Shown: piece after piece, positions 43,171 to 54,429 of the stretch
Layout: each line of letters begins with the position of its first letter
Numbering within the stretch: position 1 is the stretch's first letter
NCBI GenBank assembly: GCA_030374805.1
Contig: JARGSG010000116.1
Span: 62,001-126,000 of the forward strand
Reading direction: 5' to 3'
Length of the DNA: 64,000 nt
Source: Gracilaria gracilis
Taxonomy: Eukaryota > Rhodophyta > Florideophyceae > Gracilariales > Gracilariaceae
Position numbers and translations under genes: made by a program
Notes under the pieces: model-generated
Database searches by the model: none
Told to the model about the DNA's origin: nothing
Seen by the model: the letters and a program-made list of their open reading frames with translations, nothing else

Positions 43171-45213
43171 ATGGCTCTATATATGCGGCGGCAAGCAACC
43201 CGCCACAAAAAAGGTAAGCTGCAAGCCGAAAACCGCCGTAGAATGAAGCAAATTGCATTCTCCATGCTCAAAGACAAAGAAAAGAAGCATTCAATCTGCT
43301 CCAACCGCGCAGTCACATCCCTCAGCAAGTCACTCATATACAACCTGAAAACATTAGTTGATACCGAGAGTGAAGCTGCCATACAGCGGCACATTTCTAA
43401 CTCTTCCAAATATCAAATTGGGGAAAAGACAGTTCTTACAGCCGCTGAAGAGAAAATGATTGTCACGAGGATGCTCGAAGCTGCAGAGCGGGGCTTTGCG
43501 GCTGATAACGACACACTAAAGCAGGTTATGGCACATATTGCGGGTGACAATCGACGTGGGTGGAAAAATGGTGTACCTTGAAATGGTGCCATTCGATCCT
43601 TTCGCGCTCGCCATCGGGAGCTTTCCTACAAAAAATTCTATCCAAAAGACAATTCCAAGCTGAAGGAAGAAAACTACGACCATGTCAAGACCTTCTTTGA
43701 CGTCGTTGAGAAACTAAGTGAAGAAAACAAAGGCCTGATAACAGACCCAAACCGCGTTTGGAACATGGACGAAACAAAAGTAGACTCCACTTGGGGCAAG
43801 GCCGTCAAGTCTTTCGGAGCATCCAATTCAAAACACGGTGGGTGTCGAGTTGCTCAGAAGGTGCAGGATGTGGACAAACATATCACAGCAGTCATCGTAT
43901 GTTCGGCATCCGGGCTAAAAGCACCTCCATTCTACATCATAGCCGGGAAGAACGTGATGTCAGCTTGGTTTGAGTCCCTCCCTGACGTCTATAGGGAGAG
44001 CGAAGGAATTTGCAGGCCATTTCTAAGGCCTCATTGGATGCCAAAAGACGCTGTCGTAAAGTGCACAGAGAATGGTTCCATGACATCAGAAATTCTTGCA
44101 GCTTTCGTTAAGCACATGAACACCTTCGTGCGCCAACACGTGCCTGAATCTCAATCATATCTGTTGACGATGGACGGTCATTCGTCGAGAAAGGGCTTCG
44201 AATGGGTCCTTGAATGCTAAAAGAACAAATGCTTTGCAGTGGTGAAGCCTGCAAACACCTCCCATATTCTTCAGCCCTGCGAGAGTCTGTTCGGTATATT
44301 CGGGACTCATTCAACCGATCTGCAATCCCCGAAACCAGAACACCACGGTTTAATTTTTGCGTGCGCCGTTTATGCTCATGAAACCATCACAGTCCCAGTG
44401 ATCAAAGCATCATTTGAAGGCACAGGAGTGTTTCCATTCAATCCCCAGTTTCCAAACCGCTTCAAGGCCAAAAAAGAAGAACTCACGACTGTGACAGTAC
44501 CAACGGTAGACTCTGTAGCAGGAAGGGTACCGCGCATTCGTGTCCGTAGAACAGACGCTGAGGTGCTGACGAAAGCTAGGACAATCTTTGAGGCAGGCCT
44601 TGCGGAAGCAGAGAAAGTGAAGCGAATGACGGAACTGCTCAAAAGCGCAGAGTCTGCTCACAACATCATCATGAACCGTATCTCGCCTTTGAAGACGGAA
44701 CGAGAACTGGTCGGTAGTGGATTTGTCAAGCCAAAATCTGTTGCATATGACTGCGGTGCACCGGCTGAACTGAAAACCGTCGGGAAAATGATACAAGAGT
44801 ATAAAAAGAAAAGCTCTTTGAAAGAGGAGAAAAACAGAAAGGCAGCTCTTGAAGCGCAGCGTCGGGGCACCGAGAAGTAGAAACGAGAGGCAGAGAAGAA
44901 AAAAACCCGGGTGAGGAAGCTGGAAGAGCATCAGCGGAGGCAGGATGAGCGGACACGAAAGCAGTTACGGTCATATGCTCATCGCGTGTCTAAGGATTGT
45001 ATGCGATTGATAAGGAAAGAACGGAGAAAACAACTCACTCGTTCTGCAAAGGGCTTTTCTGCAAGTTTGTTGTGCGCTGCCCAAAATGCGGCTGAAGTTG
45101 TTGGAGTTGTCGTGCGCGGCGTTGTGGGGTCGGCCGAGCTTCCACAGCCGACCCCGCACGAGTTCTGCGAAAATGGTGTGGTCGCAAGTGGTTCTGAAGG
45201 TGTGGTGGAGTAG
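43171..45213 (+). pseudogene. Pogo/Tigger-type DDE transposase, three in-frame stops
   Basis: One frame runs from MALYMRRQATRHKKG (43171) to 45213, broken only by TGA (43579-43581), TAA (44218-44220) and TAG (44878-44880). Order: an N-terminal HTH-like region; a CENPB-type helix region (VLTAAEEKMIVTRMLEAAER); IRSFRARHREL; the DDE_1 core VWNMDETKVDSTWG (first D); APPFYIIAGKNVMSAWF; YLLTMDGHSSRKGFEWVLEC (second D); VVKPANTSHILQPCESLFG; and GTGVFPFNPQ. A basic coiled-coil tail follows (KREAEKKKTRVRKLEEHQRR). This is the layout of pogo/Tigger transposases. Terminal repeats were not located. Confidence 0.8.
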
Positions 45214-46452
45214 GTTGTCGTTCTCTAGTCATAAGCGTCAGTACGTGGACGGAAGAGAGGGCGGGAGAGCGATTGCACTGGTCTGTGAAGGGTGAATCTC
45301 GCTCAGTTTTGAGATAAACGAATGTTTTTGAAAACGTGTCCAATTTGAGCCTTTTAGGAACGGTACCGAGCGCGCTATGAAATCTGACAAAGTGATGTAC
45401 AACTTCGTACAGCTCTAAATGCAGCTCCATGCCCCGAGGAAAGGTATACAATGCCTGTTGTAGCACCGTCCTTGCCCTTCCGCCCGCGCACTGCTCTCCT
45501 TCGTACTCGTTGCATGTCAATATTAGGCGGCATAAAAGCGATAGATTGCTTGGTGATTTGTGGTATGTGAAGGCGTCACAGACAAATCCCGCGTCATTGT
45601 TTCCCAGGCCGGAGCATGGCGCGAAGGCGGGCACCATCAGACGCATCGCCTATTTGATGCAATTCTCAGTGAAAAACATGCTTCGCCATCGGGCATTGCG
45701 TCGGGCGCTTCAAACGGCGAGGGCTGTGGTGCATAGTTGTCGCTCGGTTACACCAAGAGCTCACCCCCGCAGTCTATTTTGAAACGTAAACTTGGTCTTG
45801 AAGGGCGGTTCTCTACAGAACTTCAGGATTTAGTTCAGTGGCGTATGAAGTTCAGACATGACGAAGTTAAGGAGGTCAAGAAGTACGCGTCCAAAGACGA
45901 TGAACGGTTCCAAACATCGAGGAGAAAATGCTTAAGCTTTTCAGGCTGCAAAGGGCAGTATTCGACGTATTTGTGTATTCGATTTCAGCTGTACTGGACT
46001 CTTCCGGGCTGTATTTGGTGCTGGGATGGACTTTTTTGGGCACTTCATGCCACGTTTTGGGCGCTTTGAACATGATGTTGATGTAGAAGCTTGCGGAAGG
46101 GACTTTGATATTAGTTGTGGTTTTCTGACGTTCCTACAAGTGAAACATTATCGGAATCATGTGCAACACGAATTCGAATGGAATCGGATGGTGGCGTGCC
46201 TTGAAGGGGACTTAAATGGTGATTGTACACTCGTACAACCCTTTCTTCTACATACAATTCGTATACGTATTGGTCATGCTCCAAATTAATGTATTTGTAG
46301 TTTTAGCTTGTGCCGGTTTTCTTCCTGCTCCCTAAAGTTTGATCTGACGCCGCTACAAAAGAGCTTGATATCTTGGCATTAAGAGCCAAACTCTCTTTCC
46401 TACTGGCCACAACTGGCGTTCCATTGTCGGATGACATTCTTACGCTCTTGTT
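45214..46452. other. No recognised gene; weak coding-like segments
   Basis: The minus-strand frame 45240-45646 (VPKRLKLDTFSKTFVYLKTE, GMELHLELYEVVHHFVRFHS) and the plus-strand frame 45780-46069 (ILKRKLGLEGRFSTELQDLV) look protein-like. They have no start context, homolog or domain that I can name. Confidence 0.25.
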
Positions 46453-46900
46453 TCAACCGTTTTCATGCGTACTAGGCATATTTGAGGGTGATATCTCCGC
46501 TGAGCGGGCTGGGCTCCTGCTACAACAGCTTTCAGAAGAACGGTTTGAAGCTTCTGCCTTCTTTTTTTTATTGTACTCACATACCAAGCACGTCGCCTTT
46601 TTTAGGCGCTTCTTCTTTCTCTCTGATATTTCGCGATCAAGGTGAATCTTGTACCTCTTTCGCTGGTTCTCATTCTCTCTATCTCGATGTTTTGAAACCT
46701 GGCGCCACAATTTCTTCCGTAAGGAATCACTTGGAGGAGAAGAAATCACGGATGGTTTTGCGAGATTATCCGGTTCTTGCGTCATGACGTGTGTTTCTTC
46801 AGCATTTTCGTCCGTCTCCATAGAAACCGATTCCCGTACAGCTACAACTTTTGCTGTACACGGTATCATCAACGCTTGCAACGAACACTTTGCCTCATTT
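46453..46900 (-). pseudogene. Disrupted gene, 3' part (interrupted by copy 3)
   Basis: From the junction with copy 3 the frame reads NEAKCSLQALMIPCTAKVVA and continues with an acidic stretch (METDENAEETHV), a strongly basic helical region (RKKLWRQVSKHRDRENENQR; RKKKRLKKATCLVCEY) and a Ser-rich end at 46453. The 5' part lies at 53346-53590. With the transposon and one copy of its 2-bp duplication removed, the two parts form one open frame. The family is unknown. The basic Cys-containing segment could be bZIP- or zinc-like. Confidence 0.5.
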
Positions 46901-47060
46901 CGTCGGTGTTCTCGGAATGCTAGTTTAGTATGCTAGATCGCTAGTTGTGAAAATAAAAGTCCAAAAAAACTAGCATTTTTGCAGTTTGCGCTAGTTGGCA
47001 AGGCAAAAAAAAATTTTTTGGAGATAACTTTTTCGTTCAGTGCAGTTCAAACTTCATCTA
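46901..47060. repeat. Terminal and subterminal repeats, copy 3 left
   Basis: The terminal repeat is followed by GCTAGTTTAGTATGCTAGATC, GCTAGTTGTG, AACTAGCATT and GCGCTAGTTGGC. It is the inverse of the copy 1 and copy 2 right ends. Confidence 0.88.
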
Positions 47061-47169
47061 CTGGAGTTGAAGGCTAGTTTGCAGTTCCCCTGCCACCGTT
47101 CGTAACTTTACATTCACCACACCCGTCAAAAACACTCTAAAAAATTACGAACCTACCACTAGCGCTCCC

Positions 47170-48131
47170 TCATTTCAACCCTGCATTCGGATTCTGAGTC
47201 TCAGTGTCCCTAAATTTCAAGTTGAAGAACTCCAGCGGAACATTCTATCCATTTTTGTACACCCTCCTAGCCCCAAACCGGCTCCCAACCCCTCCCAACC
47301 TCTTCTCCTACTGCTCTTCCACTATGCACTCCGCCGTTCGCCCAGCCCCCGCCGCACTACCAAACCCAAGTAGTGGCTCTCTACCCGGTAACTTCCGCGG
47401 CACGCACACCTTCTCATCCTCGTCCACCATCACCCCACCCTTTCGCCTCTTTTTCAGCCGACTACTCCCAACCTCCCCTCCATTACCTTCTCCACTCCTC
47501 CCCCACACACACCGACATGCACCACGAGAGCCAGGTGTCACCGGGGACCTTTTCTTTCTTCCCGCCTCTCTCCCAACGCCTCCTTCCCTCACCAGATCCT
47601 TCACCTCCAACAACAATTGGCACGCCTTCTCCACCTGTCCCACTTGCACCTTCAACACCTCCACACGTCCCCTCAGCCCCCCATTCTCCTTCTCAGCTTC
47701 ACCATCTCCTTCCTAATGATCTCTACCATCCCAATCACATGGCTTCCGGTCCCCACTTTTGCCAAGTTCATCCTTCTCCGAGTCGTCGAAATCAAATCCA
47801 TTTGCACCCCAATCTCCGACACACTCAGCACCACCCCTTCTATCTCACTCACGATATCCGAAAGCCAGTGGCCCAAATGCTCCTTCAGTTCTCCTCAAAG
47901 CCTCCTCAACCGCTCTTCCATCTCCGCCGAAAACCTCCTCCCCGGTCCCCCATCCCCTCCACCCCCTCCACCCCCATCACCCCAACCTCCCTCTCCATCC
48001 CCACTTCCCTCCTTCTCCCCCATGAAAACCTTGTCCCCACACTCCTTCTTCCTTCCCAATGGCGTCTCTGGTACCTCCGTCCGGTGAAGCAGAGCCACTA
48101 GCTCTTCGTCCTCGACGTACCCATTCGACAT
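47170..48131 (-). pseudogene. Conserved coiled-coil gene, copy 3 (broken)
   Basis: It starts MSNGYVEDEELVALLHRTEV (48131) and ends ...QNPNAGLK-like at 47170, mirroring copy 1. The C-terminal third and the middle are open in separate frames (47308-47664 and 47673-47876), so indels have broken it. It still shows MEVLKVQVGQVEKACQLLLE, nearly as in copies 1 and 2. Confidence 0.7.
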
Positions 48132-48690
48132 CGCAGAAATAAACGGCGGTTTACGATAACGGAGATGGATAAGAACAAGAGAGATGAACCCACCAGTTGG
48201 AGCACTTCCCCTCACTCCGCACACCTGTAGCACTGTCTGCCACACACCCACTTGCGCTGCACGACCATTTGTACCCGATTCATATCCACTCATATTTCCC
48301 GCCATTCCGCACGATTTCCTTTTTTTCTTAGAAATACCCACAATTTCCCCTTTTTTGTCCATACTATATCCCATTGAAGCCCCCAATGCACCAAATATTA
48401 AGTACCAACGGTACCATGGACTCTCACTTTCTATTCTTTACTAGCTGCGTTCCTTCTCATAAACACACTCTTCGGCCCCACCTCCACTACAATCCTGCTG
48501 CCCATGTCTTTCCATAACTAATCATACAAATCTCCTTGTCCCCTGGAACAATTTTTCCCGTGACCACAAGAACAGCCCTTACCTCTACTTAAATCTCTTC
48601 TCACTCCCTTACATGTATACAATTTTCTTTTCAAAGCTACCAACACCGGACAGCTTCCAACAGCCCATACCTTCAAATAAACTCGTCGCA

Positions 48691-49521
48691 ATGTCCTCTC
48701 ATCCATTCTCCCTTCCTTTTACAATCATGGCAGCTTTTTTCATAGGTAGGTGGCGTATTATCACCATGGTTTACAACAACGGTTCTCTTGAAGATAACTT
48801 TCTCTCCATGGAAGAATTCATTTCTCCAGATTGCCTTCCCCAAGGTCCAATCTTCTTCTGTGACACGAACGACCTTCGCAAAAGAGTACTTCTATTTTGC
48901 CTGGCACCATGTATAGAAGACTTGGTCTTCATCCAGAATTGTCGCATTGTTCCCATATTTTACCAATTCGGAATTGAGCACTGCATACGAGCCGCTCTTT
49001 ACATCGCCATTACTGCTGTCGGCGCTTACCCACAGGATGGTATCGGGCCTCTCTCTCCCAATACTCTAACCACAGCTACCGGAAAAGGGGCTCTTGAAAT
49101 AGCTCAAAGCCTCTGAACCGCAGTTCTTAATTGCACTATTGTCGACGAACAAGCCTCTCCCCAGTTTTACAACCAAAAGCCAGTTGAGATCTCTTCCTTT
49201 AATCTCGTCGGTCCTTCGTTTGGATTCGTTACCATGCATCAAGGGGCCACCGAGTACAAAAGCATTGTGTCAACTATTGTTAAGAAGCTTCTAGCGATAC
49301 CCACCTGAAACAGATGACTCTCCTACAATATTCCCGCTACAGTGGAATCCATTCTAGAATACAGCAACACCCTTATTACCTTCCCAGCCCCCTTCTCGGA
49401 GTATGAATCCAGAAATTCGTACTATTATCTCACCTCCGCAGATAAAGAATGAGCCGAAAGGCAGGATCCTACCCCTTTCCACACCAATTCTGACACTGCT
49501 CTCGGAAATGACATTCTTTAG
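48691..49521 (+). pseudogene. Ketopantoate-reductase-like gene, copy 3 (broken)
   Basis: It starts MSSHPFSLPFTIMAAFFIGR. IEDLVFIQNCRIVPIF and TTATGKGALEIAQSL are clear. A TGA at ~49114 replaces the Trp seen in copies 1 and 2 (AQSLW/AERLW). Further on, the VEISSFNLVGPSFGFV segment and the end ...LGNDIL plus TAG (49519) are recognisable. The start shared with copy 2 defines the likely ancestral start. Confidence 0.7.
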
Positions 49522-51085
49522 TAATTAGAACAAATTTTAAACCTTATATTCCGTGTATATACACAAACTCACCTCAGCCCATGCACATTAATCCATTCTT
49601 GTTCTTCATTTCTCTTTACGTTACCGTTCAAACAAATCATGTGTTCACATTTCGTGTCAAGCCTCTATCAAGAACACACCCAATAACACAGGCCATATAT
49701 TAAAAAGACTCATCTTCGTCATCTATTAGCGTCTGTCCTTCTTCGTAATCTCTTTCTTTATTTTTATCAGGGCCACCTAACATCTCTTTATTTTCATTTT
49801 CGTGCTCGTCCTCTCCATCATCTATATCTTTAATTTTACTCTCTCCCTTCGTTGTACCCCTCTCTTTCATTCACTACCTTCTATTTCATCATGTCCGCTC
49901 AATATTAGTTTCACGTGTATCCCGTGCGTATATCGTATTTTAGAGCATACTCGTGCACCATCTATACAGATACATTAAGCTCATTTCATCTATAGCACAC
50001 TTGCACAACAATTTTTAGGCAATACGTAAATAAAAGAAATTTCTGGCGCACTACTTCTAGCCTTGGACAACGGACTCTCTTGCTTTGGTCTTCTTTCAGA
50101 CTTTGGTGGTCCCCCCTTCTGAGTAGAGGACTCGGGGTGGCCCAGAGCGGGTCTTCATCAATTTAACGGATTACAATTCATAATAACTCGTTCCGCTGTC
50201 CAATTGACCTAGCAAAGTTGGTAGTATTTGATTGTCTTCTAGGTTCATGCTAACTCTTTTGCCAAACAAATTGAAGACTGTGAATGAAAGAGGGGCACCA
50301 TGAAAGTACGGTGACATTTGCTTTGAGTGTGGGGTTTTGTACACATAAAATAGTTGGATACTTGAACAGAAATTACGGTAATTCGGTTATTCGCTACCTA
50401 GATGACTTAAAGTGGTTATTTGGTGATAAAAGACACTTTTTCTGGCTACATTACAACATATTCTACCCCTCACAATGATAATGCACCAGAGCCCAGGGAT
50501 ATCTCGATAGGGGAGGATCTGTCGACAATAGGAAGAGTTCGTCTCCTGTTAGACGTATGAAAATGATTGTAAGAGAAGCTGTACGAAAGGTAGTACACGT
50601 AATGAGAGTTTAGATAATTTACAGATCGTAACAGGACGCATTTTTGCAACGTAGTGCAGTGGCCGTTGCACACTAAAATGCATTCCTACGAGGTAGAGAG
50701 GCGCCTACTTATGCAACTTTTCTTTTCCGCAATCCACTAAGAGTAGCGGGTAAGGATCAGATCCACCATATTAGTATTCCTCATCGAGATCTAGAATCAA
50801 CCGGTGGTTAAGTATATCTCTACTATTTGTTCACGTTGTTTGGACTCTTTTCACATACCTCGATCGCCCCTGACGTTCTGTACCTCTTATTTTTTTCACG
50901 ACCTCCGGTACGTACGCCCGCTTACAAGATTCATTACTATTCCAACCTTACCATGCGACTAACCGCACGCTAGCCAACGAACCTACCATTCGGGCGTTTG
51001 GGAGTTGCGGGGATGGTGATCCTTTGCTTGAGGATGGAACAAAGGACGGAATGGAAGGATGTTCGAGCTGTAGGTGAAAAAAATA
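49522..51085. other. Spacer of copy 3, no gene
   Basis: It contains the inverse of the acidic-tail remnant (49690-49870), the leader region (49895-50060), the hairpin-array deletion joint and the A/T-rich spacer matching copy 2 15500-16515. Short open frames are not conserved. Confidence 0.5.
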
Positions 51086-51308
51086 CTATGGAGAATGCTT
51101 CTGTCCTGAGGTCCTAGATAGAGACCACCTTGATGAGCTTGAAAACGATGAGGTGCAATTCACTGAGTGGATCGAAGCGGAAGGTAATGTGGGAACAAAA
51201 TCTGGATATGCAGAGGTGATATTTATGGAGTGATTTGAAGGAAAAGATGTTGTAAGAGGAGAATAGAGGGGTGATGTTGAGGATAGGGTAAAATTAGAAG
51301 AGGGAGAA

Positions 51309-52925
51309 CTATTTTGCGAGGGAAAGGGATTGGAATGCTTCAACGGCCTTTTCCTTGGTGTTTAGAGAGATTTTAGGCTTTTTGGCGAAGTGAACCTTCG
51401 CAGCATCTTGGAGGAGGGCTGAGTGTGATTTACGGGGAGCGAGAGTCTGGGTCTGGCATCGAAGAGGGGGGATGGAAGTCGTAGATTGAGCTCGGAGCGG
51501 AGGACGGTACATCGGTGGCATGGATACTAGGGGCGGGTGCTGTGAGAGATGCAAATAATGTGTTCTGCTTCCGGCATGCCTGCGCAGTAGCTGGCGCTGA
51601 TTTTGGAACAATGACAGACCACGCCATTCACGAAAGATGGAGCCAGTGGTGAGACTGGTAGAGAGAAGAAGGTCGAGGAGGTTGGAGATAGCAAGTTGGA
51701 TGAGTTGCATTTTGGTAGAGCGGGAGACGCTGAAAAAAGTTTGGGGAATTCAATCGAGGTCTTGAGAAGGGAGGGCGAGATTGAAAGAGGTTGGAAGGTA
51801 TCCGATAAGGGTGACGTTGCCAGTGATACATTTGGGACGAAACGAGTCGGATAAGCTGACTAAGGTGATGTGAAGGACGTGAGAGGTGCTGGAAGAGGAT
51901 TTCAAAGAGTTCGAAGACTGGTCCGAGTATACTTGGACGAAGCCGATGAAGGAGTGGGTACCGGTGTTTTCAGGTGTTTGACCGATGTAGGAGCTGTTGG
52001 AGGACTGCATGATTGCCAGCTTGAGGGTTGGGACAGCTTCTTTCCCGAGAGAAGAAGCCATGGTATGAGCGAAAGCAGGAGAGCCGGAGAAGTTTGTATG
52101 GGGGACGTGGTGGAAGAAGGTCTTGTCGGAGTGTGCGAGTGCGAGTTGTCGTTTAGGGATTCGGATAGCATCCTTTTGTAAGGTAGTGGCTGTAAAGAGG
52201 TGCTGTGGGTCGTGGAGGGTGGTGGGAGTGAAACCGATGTTGCTGACTAGGTGTGGGAAGAGGTTTGTTTGAAGTTTGAGACACTGGGACGCGGAGGAGA
52301 GGGCGTTGTGGAAGGCTGACATGGAGACGGAGGGGTTGTGGAGGAGAGAGATGAGTTCGTTTGCCTTGCTGGGGCCGAGGGTGGAAGCGATTGAAGAGAT
52401 ATAGAAGACCATTCGTTCGAGGTGGGGGTTGTTGAGGAGAGGGAAGGAGGGGGGCGGTGGAGGAGGTGGGGAAGGGGAGAGGGAGCAGACAGGGGTGCCT
52501 ACGATATGGTAGGCGTCTTGGGTGTAGACAGAGATGGAGAGCTGTTGCTGGTGGTAGGAGTTGTCGTCGGCGCTGGGGACGTTATCGGAAGGGCGACTGG
52601 AGAGAAAAGTTGGGGGATGGTGGTGGAAGTTGGGGTGTAGACTTTTGACGCTTTGTGCGTGGAGGGAAGTGAGGGACGTTGCCACCGGGGGAGAGGAAAC
52701 GCTTGTTGGCGGTAAGACGGTTGGGGCGTCTTCTTTGGTGCCTTTGAATGGCGGGGATGGTACGAGCGAAGAAGGAGCAGCCTTCACAGCAGCAATTAGG
52801 CATGGCGGGAAGCGGTGTGAGGATGTTGGGGTAGAGGCGGTGTACGTTGAGGGGAGCGTAATATGGTGCACGGAGGGTGGGATGGAATGATGAGGGAGGT
52901 GGCACGTGATGCGAAAGCGTTTCAA
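51309..52925 (-). pseudogene. Plavaka/CACTA-type transposase N-terminal region, copy 3 (best copy)
   Basis: From the 5' end, a C2H2-like finger occurs in one frame (MPNCCCEGCSFFARTIPAIQ then RHQRRR, ~52800). A Pro/Ser-rich linker follows. A 391-codon frame (51750-52925) then contains ERMVFYISSIASTLGPSKAN and FIGFVQVYSDQSSNSL, and ends ITGNVTLIGYLPTSFNLALP SQD. After TGA at ~51750 another frame gives MQLIQLAISNLLDLLLSTSL and GSIFREWRG to 51309. These resemble the region before the catalytic core in Plavaka-type transposases (…LTxGN…IGYLPT…ILxPL…G). The core itself is missing here and in copy 2, so neither copy can encode an active transposase. Confidence 0.5.
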
Positions 52926-53119
52926 TAGTGAGAGAATAAACGGCCGATATCTGATAAGAGAATTGTTGAATACATGTGCTGTATCTCTATAGAGAGTTTT
53001 ATTCGAAGGGTTTCTATTCTTCTAATCGTGTTCCATAAGTAGCTATCTATATATATATATCCCTATTCGCCACCGTATAGTTCTAAATATGTGCCACTTA
53101 CACACTTACATTGGGTTCG

Positions 53120-53343
53120 GAAACTAGCGTGAACGGAAGTAACATGCTAGTTTGTCTTTTATCCAAACTAGCAATGATGGAAATAATCGTGAATGATTCT
53201 TCCCACACAAACTAGCACAAGTGGAAATGTGGAAATATTTTCGGAAATTAAGCACATCCAAATTTGGAAAAATTCACCGGTTTTTCGATCATTTTAATTC
53301 GGTCATTTTTGACAACAAAACTAGCATTCCGATAACACCGACG
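53120..53343. repeat. Terminal and subterminal repeats, copy 3 right
   Basis: AAACTAGC at ~53121, GCTAGTTT at ~53148, AAACTAGC at ~53165 and ~53208, and the terminal GCATTCCGATAACACCGACG. It matches the copy 2 left end in reverse. Confidence 0.88.
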
Positions 53344-53345
53344 TT

Positions 53346-53590
53346 GGAATAAGAATTTCCCGATACCTCCCGTTGGTAGCAGCCATAGTTTTGGAGCTCA
53401 AGGTGTCTATGCTGAAAAGAACTTTGGCCAGGCTGCAAGAAAATTGATGGCCAGTTTTCATGGTCGTACCAACGAACCCTAACCCCTGGCGTGTTACAAG
53501 ATGCCTTACAGCCACAAATATACGTGAAAAGTTACCAAAAACTGTATGCACGTACGTTTGCATTGAACATGTGTATACTGTGAAAAGCAT
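53346..53590 (-). pseudogene. Disrupted gene, 5' part (interrupted by copy 3)
   Basis: The frame reads ...MKTGHQFSCSLAKVLFSIDT then SSKTMAATNGRYREILIP up to the copy 3 end. It joins in frame with NEAKCSLQALMIP at 46898 when the transposon is removed. Its true start lies at or above 53590. No domain is recognised. Confidence 0.45.
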
Positions 53591-54429
53591 GCCAATGGTA
53601 CCAACGGTACATCATGGCGTGTTTGGCCCACTTTTGTGCAAGACCCTCTAGAATCCCCCATGATCAACTCGAAGACGGCGCTACTCTTTGCGTGGGCTGA
53701 ACCTGTTCGGCATGGCTTGGCTGGGAAACGGATGCTCATATCACGGATGCTCATATCTGGACCTAGCCACCTTGAGTCTTCCCGATGCACTTTAAACTAG
53801 TTCACGCGTGATTCTTGCAGACTCGCCCTTATTCTAGACAGTATATGAGACTGCCAGTTGGACTTCAAGTGGGTGCAGTGCAATGGAACTCTCGTCCAGC
53901 CGTACGGACATATCCAACATGTTACACCAACATAGCAGCACTTTGAGGAAGGTAACCCAAGGGATGCAGTCGTTGCTACTTTTCGGAGCAAAGGTCAGAT
54001 TCGGAAAAATTAGGCAGTCAGCTCCAACACCTAGCATAGGATGCTGAAAATGCTCCATTCAAACGGTCCGATCTTTCATTTCTATGTGTTGAGCACTACA
54101 GAAACTGCTCCCTATTCATAAGAGCTCCTAATACTTATCAATGTACCGCTGCAGGTCTCTTTGAACCGCGTGTGTGGGCTGGAAACCATGCTGAAAGGAC
54201 CGTTTCTGTTGCGGCATCTGCTCATATCTCTCCATATAGGTGAGATCCTCGAGCTGGAGCATGGCTTCGAGATCAAGAAGTATACGTTTCACAAGTTTTT
54301 ATTGTTCAAGCAAGTTCGTGCGCACAGTATTCGTACAAACACAAGGCCGGCAGTGCTGGTTTTGAGCAATGACTGAGGCATATCGTAGATATAACAATTG
54401 GATACACGTCGGACCGTCTTGAGTACTGA
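53591..54429. other. Intergenic, no gene
   Basis: No convincing coding sequence. It lies between the gene disrupted by copy 3 and the degraded two-gene CACTA-like element, whose left terminus should fall here but was not identified. Confidence 0.45.

Larger units (their letters stand above)
46901..53343. mobile_element. Large TIR transposon, copy 3 (6.44 kb, inverted, internally deleted)
   Basis: The ends CGTCGGTGTTCTCGGAATGC (46901) and GCATTCCGATAACACCGACG (to 53343) are inverted repeats. TT flanks both sides (46899-46900 and 53344-53345). It is co-linear in reverse with copy 2. It has the same ParB/dioxygenase deletion, but lacks the solo LTR and the whole hairpin array (joint near 50060-50075). 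Order from the left: coiled-coil pseudogene (-), reductase-like pseudogene (+), spacer, Plavaka-like ORF (-). Confidence 0.9.

Noticed and set aside
32063-45213. Genetic code with TAA/TAG read as glutamine
   Set aside because: Long conserved frames (27869-30598; 35317-36375) have no internal TAA/TAG, TGA interruptions also occur, and conserved genes end at TAA/TAG at homologous positions.
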